From assembly GCA_020860745.1 (NCBI GenBank), contig JAJBTR010000263.1, positions 1-10,094 on the forward strand: a stretch of DNA of 10,094 nt, in the 5' to 3' direction. Below are positions 1-6,616 of this stretch, piece by piece. Made by a program: the position numbers and the translations under genes. The DNA is from Lachnospiraceae bacterium. Its GTDB lineage: Bacteria > Bacillota > Clostridia > Lachnospirales > Lachnospiraceae. Numbering within the stretch: position 1 is the stretch's first letter; the number at the start of each line of letters is the position of its first letter. The notes under the pieces are model-generated. The model made no database searches. It had not been told where the DNA came from and saw only the letters and a program-made list of their open reading frames with translations.

Positions 1-296
1 GCCTTTTCAATCTGCGCGATGGCTGACTTCTGCATGGGAATCCGGCAGTTTTTATTGTTGCCGAACTCTACGATGACGATGTCGTCATCCACATCAATCA
101 GTGTGCCGTAGAAGCCGCCGGTGGTGCATACCGTGTCGCCGACCGCCATCTTCGCCAGCATGTCGTTCTGCCTGGCCTGCTCTTTTCTCTGGGGACGGAT
201 CATGAAAAAGAACATGAATACAACCAGAATCACGACCCAGATGATGATACCGGTCATGCCGGTCATGCCTGTAGCGCTGGATGTTAAAATATACAT
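1..296 (-). CDS. yajC: YajC, Sec translocon accessory subunit (C-terminus cut by the window edge)
   Basis: This gene reads leftward and 98 codons lie in the window without a stop. YajC is a small single-pass membrane protein that associates with SecDF-SecYEG and supports protein export; its exact role is not settled. The translation shows a short Ser/Gly/Thr-rich N-terminus with a GMTGMTG repeat, one hydrophobic helix at about residues 17-33, then the family hallmark IRPQRKEQ (residues 33-40). A small basic/polar domain follows, with the typical VGDTVCTTGGFYGTL stretch (52-66) and an acidic beta segment. YajC proteins are usually about 85-115 residues, so nearly all of it is present. The ATG at 296-294 is preceded by an AGGAGGA site at 313-307. 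The usual neighbours (tgt, secD, secF) would lie beyond the left edge and cannot be checked. Family identification is firm from the RPQRKxQ signature. Confidence 0.9.
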   Translation of the reverse strand, partial: MYILTSSATGMTGMTGIIIWVVILVVFMFFFMIRPQRKEQARQNDMLAKMAVGDTVCTTGGFYGTLIDVDDDIVIVEFGNNKNCRIPMQKSAIAQIEK

Positions 297-376
297 AATT
301 ATAAATTCCTCCTGCTTTATTCTTCTCCGGGCATGCCGCGGACGGGCATGTCTCAGCATTTTTTCTATTTTACACA

Positions 377-406
377 ATTATAGTAGATTATTCAAGGCGT
401 TTTCAA
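377..406 (-). promoter_or_regulatory. Sigma-A-type promoter for yajC
   Basis: Read on the minus strand, TTGAAA (406-401) is followed after an 18-base spacer by a perfect TATAAT (382-377). Transcription would start near position 370, giving a leader of about 75 bases before the yajC ATG. The two boxes are seen directly; the assignment to yajC follows from orientation and distance. Confidence 0.65.
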
Positions 407-460
407 ATTTTTGTCAGACTTTCTTATTTTAAGTAGGAAGTAAAGCAGTAAAATTTGTAC

Positions 461-489
461 TTGAAATCAACAGCGAATTATACTATCAT
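461..489 (+). promoter_or_regulatory. Sigma-A-type promoter for leuB
   Basis: TTGAAA (461-466) and TATCAT (484-489) are separated by 17 bases. An overlapping alternative is TTGTAC (455-460) with TATACT (479-484) at 18 bases. Either would start transcription around 491-497, leaving a leader of only about 30 bases before the leuB ATG. That is too short for a T-box, leader peptide or attenuator, so control of leuB by leucine, if any, must act by a protein at the promoter or elsewhere. The promoter is divergent from that of yajC. Confidence 0.55.
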
Positions 490-523
490 ACAAAGATAAG
501 CGTGAAATGGGAGGATAAAAGCC

Positions 524-1624
524 ATGAAGTTTCAGGTTGGAGTGATTGCCGGGGACGGCATCGGACCGGAGATCGTCGCGGAGGCGCAGAAGGTTTTAAA
601 CTGTGTCGGCGAAAAGTACGGCCATACATTTGTATATGAAGATATTTTGATGGGAGGATGTTCTATCGACGCGACGGGTGTTCCGCTCACGGATCATGCG
701 ATTGAACAGGCGCTTGCATCGGACGCGGTCCTCATGGGTTCTATCGGGGGCAATACAAGCACATCACCCTGGTACCAGCTGCCGCCTGAGCTGCGGCCGG
801 AGGCTGGGCTTTTAAAGCTTCGCAAATCATTGAATCTCTTTGCAAATTTAAGACCTGCTTACCTCTACGATGAGCTGAAGGAGGCCTGCCCGCTCCGGGA
901 TGACATCATCGGGGACGGATTTGATATGATGATCATGCGGGAACTGACCGGCGGACTGTATTTCGGTGCGCGCAGGACGGAGGAAGTGGACGGCGTAATG
1001 ACCGCTGTGTATACCCTGTCTTATAATGAAAAGGAAATCCGCCGGATTGCCATCAGGGGATTTGAGATCGCCATGAAGCGCCGGAAAAAAGTGACCAGCG
1101 TGGATAAAGCGAATGTCCTGGATTCTTCCCGGCTCTGGCGCAAGATCGTGGAGGAGGTTGCGGCAGATTATCCGGAGGTGTCCTATGAGCATATGCTGGT
1201 TGACAACTGTGCGATGCAGCTGGTAAAGGATCCGAAGCAGTTTGATGTGATCCTGACGGAGAATATGTTTGGCGATATTTTATCTGATGAGGCCAGCATG
1301 GTGACCGGATCCATCGGTATGCTATCCAGCGCCAGCTTAAATGATACAAAGTTCGGGCTGTATGAGCCCAGCGGCGGTTCCGCGCCGGACATTGCAGGGA
1401 AGGGCATTGCGAACCCGATTGCCACGATTCTCTCAGCGGCCATGATGCTCCGCTATTCCTTTGATCTGGATGCGGAGGCGGATGCCATTGAGAATGCAGT
1501 GCGCAGGGTGCTGAAAGACAGCTACCGCACGATTGACATTATGCCGCAGGAAGAGGAGGAGAAAGTTTCCGTGGAGCTGGTGGGGACGAAGCAGATGGGA
1601 GATCTTATCTGCGAGAGGATATAA
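524..1624 (+). CDS. leuB: 3-isopropylmalate dehydrogenase
   Basis: LeuB is a cytoplasmic NAD-dependent enzyme that oxidises and decarboxylates (2R,3S)-3-isopropylmalate to 2-ketoisocaproate, the last dedicated step before transamination to leucine. The 366-residue length is normal. Seen in order: N-terminal AGDGIGPEI (9-17), substrate arginines R100 and R110 (LRKS, NLRP) and R139 in MRELTGGLYFG with Y146, K195 in VDKANVLDSSRLW, D228 in VDNCAMQL, the metal-binding aspartates D251 and D255 in MFGDILSDEAS, and the cofactor loop GGSAPDIAGKGIANP (284-298). The Asp in that loop, with the overall motif order, points to isopropylmalate dehydrogenase using NAD rather than isocitrate dehydrogenase. The ATG at 524 has a GGGAGGA site at 509-515. 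leuA, leuC and leuD are not beside it; ilvD follows 114 bases downstream on the same strand. A tartrate- or methylmalate-dehydrogenase relative is a less likely alternative. Confidence 0.95.
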   Translation: MKFQVGVIAGDGIGPEIVAEAQKVLNCVGEKYGHTFVYEDILMGGCSIDATGVPLTDHAIEQALASDAVLMGSIGGNTSTSPWYQLPPELRPEAGLLKLRKSLNLFANLRPAYLYDELKEACPLRDDIIGDGFDMMIMRELTGGLYFGARRTEEVDGVMTAVYTLSYNEKEIRRIAIRGFEIAMKRRKKVTSVDKANVLDSSRLWRKIVEEVAADYPEVSYEHMLVDNCAMQLVKDPKQFDVILTENMFGDILSDEASMVTGSIGMLSSASLNDTKFGLYEPSGGSAPDIAGKGIANPIATILSAAMMLRYSFDLDAEADAIENAVRRVLKDSYRTIDIMPQEEEEKVSVELVGTKQMGDLICERI

Positions 1625-1646
1625 AAAAGAAACTGTATTTAAAAAT

Positions 1647-1660
1647 TGCGAAAATTCGCA
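1647..1660 (+). other. Small hairpin in the leuB-ilvD gap
   Basis: TGCGAAAATTCGCA is a perfect palindrome that can fold as a five-pair stem with a four-base loop. It lies between the leuB stop and the large inverted repeat at 1665-1714 and may be part of the same element. Function is unknown. Confidence 0.4.
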
Positions 1661-1664
1661 TCTA

Positions 1665-1714
1665 AGGAACTGTTAAGAAATAACTTTTATAAAAGTTATT
1701 TTTGAACAGGTCCT
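1665..1714 (+). repeat. Long imperfect inverted repeat / hairpin between leuB and ilvD
   Basis: The inner 24 bases (1678-1701) are a perfect AT-rich palindrome. It extends outward on both sides, with arms AGGAACTGTT (1665-1674) and AACAGGTCCT (1705-1714). Pairing base i with base 3379-i gives 25 positions per arm with two mismatches (1675/1704, 1669/1710) and one G-U pair. The inner stem runs into five T residues (1699-1703), so it could weaken or terminate transcription from leuB. The outer arms reach beyond the T-run, which is unlike a simple intrinsic terminator. The shape resembles a small dispersed hairpin element (REP- or MITE-like), or an RNA-processing or attenuation structure. No second copy is evident in this window. 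Confidence 0.6.
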
Positions 1715-1738
1715 AACTATAAAAAGGAGACCACACAT

Positions 1739-3406
1739 ATGAGAAGTGACAATGCAAAAAAAGGAATGCAGCAGGCCCCGCACCGGTCGTTATTTAACGC
1801 CCTGGGTCTGACGAAAGAGGAACTGGAACGGCCGCTGGTCGGCATTGTATGTTCCTATAATGAGATCGTTCCGGGACATATGAACCTGGATAAGATCGCG
1901 GAAGCCGTAAAGATGGGCGTAGCCATGGCGGGCGGCACCCCGATCATGTTCCCGGCCATCGCGGTATGCGACGGTATCGCCATGGGACATATCGGTATGA
2001 AATATTCTCTGGTGACCCGTGATCTGATCGCGGACTCCACCGAGTGTATGGCGCTGGCGCATCAGTTTGACGCCCTGGTGATGATCCCGAACTGTGATAA
2101 GAATGTTCCGGGACTTCTGATGGCTGCGGCCAGAGTCAACGTGCCGACTGTTTTTGTCAGCGGCGGTCCGATGCTGGCGGGTCATGTAAAGGGACAGAAG
2201 AGAAGCCTTTCCTCTATGTTTGAGGCGGTCGGCTCCTACGAAGCCGGCCTGATGACAGAGGAGGATGTTACGAATTTTGAGGAAAATGCCTGCCCGACCT
2301 GCGGTTCCTGTTCCGGCATGTACACCGCGAACTCCATGAACTGCCTGACCGAGTCTCTGGGCATGGGTCTTCCGGGCAACGGCACGATCCCGGCTGTTTA
2401 TTCCGCCAGGATTAAGCTTGCCAAGCACGCGGGCATGGCGGTGATGGATCTTTACAGAAAGAACATCCGCCCTCTGGATATTATGACCAGAGACGCGTTT
2501 ATGAATGCACTGACTATGGATATGGCGCTTGGGTGCTCTACGAACTCCATGCTGCATCTGCCGGCCATCGCGCACGAGGCGGGCGTGGAGATTGACCTTG
2601 ACATTGCGAACGCGATGAGTGAGAAGACCCCGAACCTCTGCCACCTGGCTCCGGCCGGTCCTACTTATATGGAGGACTTAAATGAGGCAGGCGGTATTTC
2701 CGCTGTGATGACAGAACTGGATAAGGTTGGTTTGCTTCACACCGACTGCATGACAGTCACCGGAAAGACGATTGCTGAGAATATCAAAGGCAGCGTCAAC
2801 AAGAATCCGGAAGTCATCCGTCCGATTGATAATCCGTACAGCAGGACCGGCGGAATCGCCGTGCTGAAAGGCAACCTGGCGCCGGATTCCGGCGTCGTGA
2901 AGCGTTCCGCAGTCGCGCCTGAGATGATGGTTCACGAGGGTCCGGCAAAAGTGTTTGACTGTGAGGAGGATGCGATCGCAGCCATCAAGGGCGGCAAGAT
3001 TGTAGCGGGCGATGTGGTTGTGATCCGCTATGAGGGACCGAAGGGCGGTCCGGGTATGCGCGAGATGCTGAACCCGACCTCCGCTATCGTGGGAATGGGC
3101 CTTGGTTCTACTGTAGCCCTGATCACAGATGGACGTTTCTCCGGCGCTTCCAGAGGAGCGGCCATCGGACACGTTTCCCCCGAGGCAGCTGTGGGCGGTC
3201 CGATCGCTCTTGTCGAGGACGGAGATATCATCAAGATCAACATTCCGGCTAACACGCTGGATGTGGATATCTCGGATGAGGAGATGGCGGCCAGAAAGGC
3301 AAAATGGCAGCCACGGCAGCCGCGCGTGACCACCGGATATCTGAAGCGGTACCAGGCGATGGTGACGTCCGGAAATACGGGTGCAATTTTAAGAATTCCC
3401 GAGTAG
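1739..3406 (+). CDS. ilvD: Dihydroxy-acid dehydratase
   Basis: IlvD removes water from 2,3-dihydroxy-isovalerate and 2,3-dihydroxy-3-methylvalerate to give the keto acids of valine/leucine and isoleucine; it is a cytoplasmic iron-sulfur enzyme. At 555 residues it is the shorter form of the family (E. coli IlvD is about 616). Visible motifs: [11 protein letters not shown] (81-91), NCDKNVPG with cluster Cys C119 and the Mg-site D120/K121, [18 protein letters not shown] (185-202) with the second cluster Cys, EGPKGGPGM (432-440) and ITDGRFSG with the catalytic Ser S468. The position that carries a third cluster Cys in the oxygen-stable [2Fe-2S] dehydratases (PCN motif) is Gly46 here (VPGHMNL), which suggests the oxygen-labile [4Fe-4S] type, fitting an anaerobe. 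The ATG at 1739 has AAGGAGA at 1724-1730. 6-phosphogluconate dehydratase (Edd) is the related alternative, but the motifs and neighbours favour IlvD. Confidence 0.96.
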   Translation: MRSDNAKKGMQQAPHRSLFNALGLTKEELERPLVGIVCSYNEIVPGHMNLDKIAEAVKMGVAMAGGTPIMFPAIAVCDGIAMGHIGMKYSLVTRDLIADSTECMALAHQFDALVMIPNCDKNVPGLLMAAARVNVPTVFVSGGPMLAGHVKGQKRSLSSMFEAVGSYEAGLMTEEDVTNFEENACPTCGSCSGMYTANSMNCLTESLGMGLPGNGTIPAVYSARIKLAKHAGMAVMDLYRKNIRPLDIMTRDAFMNALTMDMALGCSTNSMLHLPAIAHEAGVEIDLDIANAMSEKTPNLCHLAPAGPTYMEDLNEAGGISAVMTELDKVGLLHTDCMTVTGKTIAENIKGSVNKNPEVIRPIDNPYSRTGGIAVLKGNLAPDSGVVKRSAVAPEMMVHEGPAKVFDCEEDAIAAIKGGKIVAGDVVVIRYEGPKGGPGMREMLNPTSAIVGMGLGSTVALITDGRFSGASRGAAIGHVSPEAAVGGPIALVEDGDIIKINIPANTLDVDISDEEMAARKAKWQPRQPRVTTGYLKRYQAMVTSGNTGAILRIPE

Positions 3407-3417
3407 GAAAAGATGAG

Positions 3418-3460
3418 AAGCGTTTTCTACTTCGTCAGACGTGAAACGGATGCTTTTTTT
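3418..3460 (+). terminator. Terminator-like hairpin with T7 run after ilvD
   Basis: Eleven bases after the ilvD stop, AAGC (3418-3421) can pair with GCTT (3452-3455) and GTTT (3422-3425) with AAAC (3444-3447). This leaves a GGAT bulge, further weak pairing inside, and an uninterrupted run of seven T (3454-3460) at the 3' side. The stem is imperfect, so it may be a partial or leaky terminator. If it works, ilvB needs its own promoter or readthrough; I see no convincing promoter in 3461-3507. Confidence 0.45.
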
Positions 3461-3567
3461 CGAATGTGAGGCGGCTGTGAATAATAACCGTCAGAGAAGG
3501 TTTCAGTATGATGAAGGAAAATGCTAATGAGAATACAATATATCAAAGGAAAGAGGAATCAGACATT

Positions 3568-5253
3568 ATGCAGTTGACAGGAGCAGAGATTGTAATAGAG
3601 TGCCTGAAAGAACAGGGCGTTGATACCGTCTTTGGCTATCCGGGCGGAGCAATCTTAAATGTCTATGATGAACTATACAAGCACAGCGACGAGATTCGGC
3701 ATGTGCTGACTTCCCATGAGCAGGGGGCATCCCATGCGGCGGACGGCTATGCGCGTTCCACCGGGAAAGTGGGCGTGTGCTTTGCGACCAGCGGACCGGG
3801 AGCCACAAACCTGGTGACCGGCATCGCCACGGCCTTTATGGACTCCGTGCCTGTGGTGGCGATCACCTGCAATGTGGGCGTCTCGCTTTTGGGCAAAGAC
3901 AGCTTCCAGGAGGTGGACATTACCGGTATCACGCTGCCGATCACAAAGCACAATTTTATCGTGAAAAATGTGGATGATCTGGCCAATGTAATCCGCCGGG
4001 CTTTCCGCATCGCCCAGACAGGGCGGCCGGGGCCGGTTCTGGTGGATATTCCCAAGGACATTACGGCTACAAAGACGGAGTTCCGGTTCTGTCAGATTCC
4101 GCCGGTGGCGCGGTCGACCGACCAGATCACAGAGGCAGATCTGGAGACGGCAGTGCAGATGATCCGCAGGTCAGAGAAGCCTTACATATTCGTCGGGGGC
4201 GGAGCGGTGATCTCCGATGCAAGCCGCCAATTGGCGAAGTTTGTGGAAAAGGTGGATGCGCCGGTCTGCAATTCTCTTATGGGGAAAGGTGCTTTTGATG
4301 AGACCAGCCCGTATTATACCGGTATGCTGGGGATGCACGGCACCAAGGTGTCGAACTACGGCGTGAGCAGCTGTGATCTTCTGATTGCGATCGGCACGCG
4401 TTTCAGCGACCGTGTGATCGGCGATGCAAAACGGTTTGCGTCGCAGGCGAAGATTTTACAGTTTGATGTAGACCCCGCTGAGATTAATAAAAATATAGTG
4501 ACGGACGCCAGTGTCGTCGGAGATATCAAGGAAATACTGCTGCGCCTGGATAAGCTGCTGGATCAGCAGGACCACAGCGAGTGGAAAGCGGAGATTGCGG
4601 GACTGAAAGAAAAATACCCGATGATTTATCCTGAGCAGGGACTGACCGGTCCCTTTGTTATGGAGGAGATTTACCGCCAGACGGACGGCGAGGCGATTAT
4701 TGTCACGGAAGTCGGGCAGCACCAGATGTGGGCTGCGCAGTATTATAAGTACAAACATCCCCGCAGCTTTCTTTCTTCCGGGGGACTGGGTACCATGGGA
4801 TATGGTCTCGGTGCGGCAATCGGCGCACAGGCGGCACATCCGGAAAAACAGGTGGTCAACATTGCAGGCGACGGATGTTTCCGCATGAATATGAATGAGA
4901 TTATGACCGCGGTGCGGCAGCAGCTTCCGCTGATCCAGGTGGTGATTAACAACAGTGTGCTCGGCATGGTGCATCAGTGGCAGCAGCTTTTCTACGGCAA
5001 CCGCTATTCCAATACCGTCTTCGCGGACGGCGTGGATTTTGTAAAAATCGCGGAAGGTATGGGCGCGGAGGGCATTCGTGTGACGACCCGCGAGGAGTTT
5101 GCAGATGCATTTGCCCTGGCTCTCACCAGGAAGACGCCGGTGCTGATCGACTGTATGATCGGCAGCGATGACAATGTATGGCCGATGGTGGCTCCGGGAG
5201 CACCGATCAGCGATGCCTTTGACAAGCAGGATCTGGAGAGCCACGAGCAGTAA
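3568..5253 (+). CDS. ilvB: Acetolactate synthase, large (catalytic) subunit
   Basis: This thiamine-diphosphate enzyme condenses pyruvate with a second pyruvate or with 2-ketobutyrate, the first common step to valine, leucine and isoleucine. In 561-residue numbering: N-terminal MQLTGAEI and GYPGGAIL (23-30), catalytic Glu51 in SHEQGASHAADGYAR, FATSGPGATN (72-81), FAD-region IGTRFSDRV (275-283), and the C-terminal ThDP/Mg motif AGDGCFRMNMNE (433-444) with N461/N462 downstream. The VHQWQQLF stretch includes W471, the residue typical of acetohydroxyacid synthases. These features separate it from pyruvate oxidase and from the catabolic AlsS type. I start at ATG 3568, where family homology begins and an AAAGGAAAGAGGA tract (about 3545-3557) provides a ribosome site. 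An in-frame ATG at 3508 with AGAAGG at 3495-3500 would add 20 polar residues with no family counterpart. No ilvN regulatory subunit or ilvC follows; the next gene is serC. Confidence 0.93.
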   Translation: MQLTGAEIVIECLKEQGVDTVFGYPGGAILNVYDELYKHSDEIRHVLTSHEQGASHAADGYARSTGKVGVCFATSGPGATNLVTGIATAFMDSVPVVAITCNVGVSLLGKDSFQEVDITGITLPITKHNFIVKNVDDLANVIRRAFRIAQTGRPGPVLVDIPKDITATKTEFRFCQIPPVARSTDQITEADLETAVQMIRRSEKPYIFVGGGAVISDASRQLAKFVEKVDAPVCNSLMGKGAFDETSPYYTGMLGMHGTKVSNYGVSSCDLLIAIGTRFSDRVIGDAKRFASQAKILQFDVDPAEINKNIVTDASVVGDIKEILLRLDKLLDQQDHSEWKAEIAGLKEKYPMIYPEQGLTGPFVMEEIYRQTDGEAIIVTEVGQHQMWAAQYYKYKHPRSFLSSGGLGTMGYGLGAAIGAQAAHPEKQVVNIAGDGCFRMNMNEIMTAVRQQLPLIQVVINNSVLGMVHQWQQLFYGNRYSNTVFADGVDFVKIAEGMGAEGIRVTTREEFADAFALALTRKTPVLIDCMIGSDDNVWPMVAPGAPISDAFDKQDLESHEQ

Positions 5254-5286
5254 AGTTCTTAGAATCATGACAGGCTGAATCAATTA

Positions 5287-5324
5287 GAGGCAGATGTCAT
5301 GGTATATTGTCTGCTGAGGCAGAT
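5287..5324 (+). repeat. Pair of 9-base direct repeats upstream of serC
   Basis: GAGGCAGAT occurs at 5287-5295 and again at 5316-5324, a 29-base offset, in the non-coding gap between ilvB and serC. Within this stretch GCAGA (5290-5294) could also pair with TCTGC (5310-5314). The role is unknown; it may be chance or part of an operator or leader structure. Confidence 0.3.
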
Positions 5325-5339
5325 CATCGCGGTTGCAGA

Positions 5340-5355
5340 CAGTAACCGGTTACTG
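5340..5355 (+). promoter_or_regulatory. Perfect 16-base palindrome upstream of serC, candidate operator
   Basis: CAGTAACCGGTTACTG is exactly self-complementary and lies 94 bases before the serC ATG. A perfect dyad of this size is typical of a homodimeric repressor or activator site; as RNA it would give a six-pair stem with a CCGG loop. The gap also holds a TAATATATAA stretch (5387-5396) that could be a -10 region, but no good -35 box is spaced correctly, so I do not call a promoter. The regulator is not in the window. Confidence 0.4.
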
Positions 5356-5448
5356 CGGAAGTGACAGTCATTTGTTTGGAATCGGGTAATATATAACCTG
5401 GTTTTCAGAATAAATTATGGAAATGTATTGTATGACAGGAGGATGAAA

Positions 5449-6531
5449 ATGAGCAGAGTATATAACTTTTCAGCTGGACCGGCAGTTTTGCCGGAGGAAG
5501 TATTAAAAGAGGCGCAGGAGGAGATGTTTGACTACCGTGGCTGCGGCATGTCCGTCATGGAGATGAGTCACCGCTCCGCTATGTTCCAGGAGATTATCGA
5601 TGAGGCGGAGGCAGACTTAAGAGACCTCATGGGTATCCCGGACAACTACAAAGTGCTGTTCCTGCAGGGCGGCGCGGCGCTTCATTTTGCGACAATCCCC
5701 ATGAACCTGATGAAGAACGGTGTGGCGGATTACATTGTCACCGGTCAGTGGGCGAAGAAAGCATATGCAGAGGCGCAGAAGTACGGCAAGGCAAACAAGA
5801 TTGCGACTTCCGAGGATAAGACGTTTTCCTATATTCCGGATTGTTCGGATCTGCCGATCTCCGAGGATGCGGATTACGTATATATCTGCCAGAACAATAC
5901 CATCTACGGCACTACCTACCATGAGCTTCCCAACACCAAGGGCAAGACTCTGGTGGCCGATGTGTCCTCCTGTTTCCTGGCAGGCCCCATCGATGTAGAG
6001 AAATACGGCGTGATCTACGGCGGCGTTCAGAAGAATATCGGTCCGGCAGGCGTGCAGATCGTGATCATCCGCGAGGATCTGCTCCGCGATGACCTTCCGG
6101 CTTATGTGCCGACGATGCTGAACCTGAAAGTGCAGGCGGACAATGGTTCCATGTACAACACGCCGCCGTGCTACGGCATCTACATCTGCGGCAAGGTTTT
6201 CAAGTGGATTAAGAATCTGGGCGGCCTTGAAGCAATGCAGAAACGCAACGAGGAAAAGGCGGCAATTCTCTACGATTACCTTGATAACAATACTATGTTT
6301 AAGGGTACCGTCCGCAAGGAAGACCGCTCTCTGATGAATGTTCCGTTTATCATTGGAGACAAGGATCTTGAGGCGAAGTTTGTTAAGGAGGCAAAGGCAG
6401 CCGGACTGGAGAACCTGAAAGGCCACCGTACGGTCGGCGGTATGCGCGCATCCATCTACAACGCGATGCCGATCGAGGGCGTGAAGGCTCTGGTTGAGTT
6501 TATGAAGAAATTTGAGAAGAAAAACGCATAG
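5449..6531 (+). CDS. serC: Phosphoserine aminotransferase
   Basis: SerC is a cytoplasmic PLP enzyme that converts 3-phosphohydroxypyruvate plus glutamate to O-phospho-L-serine and 2-oxoglutarate; the same enzyme type also serves pyridoxal phosphate synthesis in some bacteria. The 360-residue length is standard. Motifs seen: N-terminal YNFSAGPAVLP (5-15), MEMSHRS (38-44) with the phosphate-binding H41/R42, FLQGGAALHF (71-80), TGQWAKKA (98-105), D171 in ADVSS, GGVQKNIGPAG (191-201) with Lys195 forming the Schiff base, and the C-terminal GGMRASIYNAM (330-340). The start is ATG 5449: it gives the standard MSRVYNFSAGPA start and sits six bases after a perfect AGGAGG (5437-5442). An in-frame TTG at 5428 would place that site inside the gene. 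serA follows 85 bases downstream, probably in the same transcript. Confidence 0.96.
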   Translation: MSRVYNFSAGPAVLPEEVLKEAQEEMFDYRGCGMSVMEMSHRSAMFQEIIDEAEADLRDLMGIPDNYKVLFLQGGAALHFATIPMNLMKNGVADYIVTGQWAKKAYAEAQKYGKANKIATSEDKTFSYIPDCSDLPISEDADYVYICQNNTIYGTTYHELPNTKGKTLVADVSSCFLAGPIDVEKYGVIYGGVQKNIGPAGVQIVIIREDLLRDDLPAYVPTMLNLKVQADNGSMYNTPPCYGIYICGKVFKWIKNLGGLEAMQKRNEEKAAILYDYLDNNTMFKGTVRKEDRSLMNVPFIIGDKDLEAKFVKEAKAAGLENLKGHRTVGGMRASIYNAMPIEGVKALVEFMKKFEKKNA

Positions 6532-6616
6532 TCATTCATAGCCGGGGGGAGTTTGTTTGACAGATTTGTTGTGTTGGGCGCGTTGCAATAAAATGAAAGA
6601 GATGAGGATGATTACA

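Noticed and set aside
121..432. A 103-codon plus-strand open frame at the left end
   Set aside because: It runs antisense through yajC and across the yajC promoter; the minus-strand frame has clear YajC signatures.
297..523. T-box or other amino acid riboswitch upstream of leuB
   Set aside because: No T-box sequence or antiterminator structure is visible and the predicted leader is too short.
1625..1738. Insertion sequence remnant between leuB and ilvD
   Set aside because: There is no transposase fragment and no target-site duplication I can recognise; the inverted repeat alone supports only a small hairpin element.
1790..2644. A 284-codon minus-strand open frame inside ilvD
   Set aside because: Fully antisense to a conserved gene and rich in His/Arg, as expected for a shadow frame; no ribosome site or family motif.
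3508..3567. N-terminal extension of ilvB, or a leader peptide in the ilvD-ilvB gap
   Set aside because: The 20 codons are in frame with ilvB but polar, lack runs of Leu, Ile or Val codons and have no counterpart in the family, so neither a leader peptide nor a real extension is supported. The ATG at 3508 has an AGAAGG site and cannot be fully excluded.
4456..5283. A 275-codon minus-strand open frame inside ilvB
   Set aside because: Antisense to the conserved ThDP domain of ilvB with no recognisable domain.
5617..6426. A 269-codon minus-strand open frame inside serC
   Set aside because: Antisense shadow of a conserved gene; no motif or ribosome site supports it.
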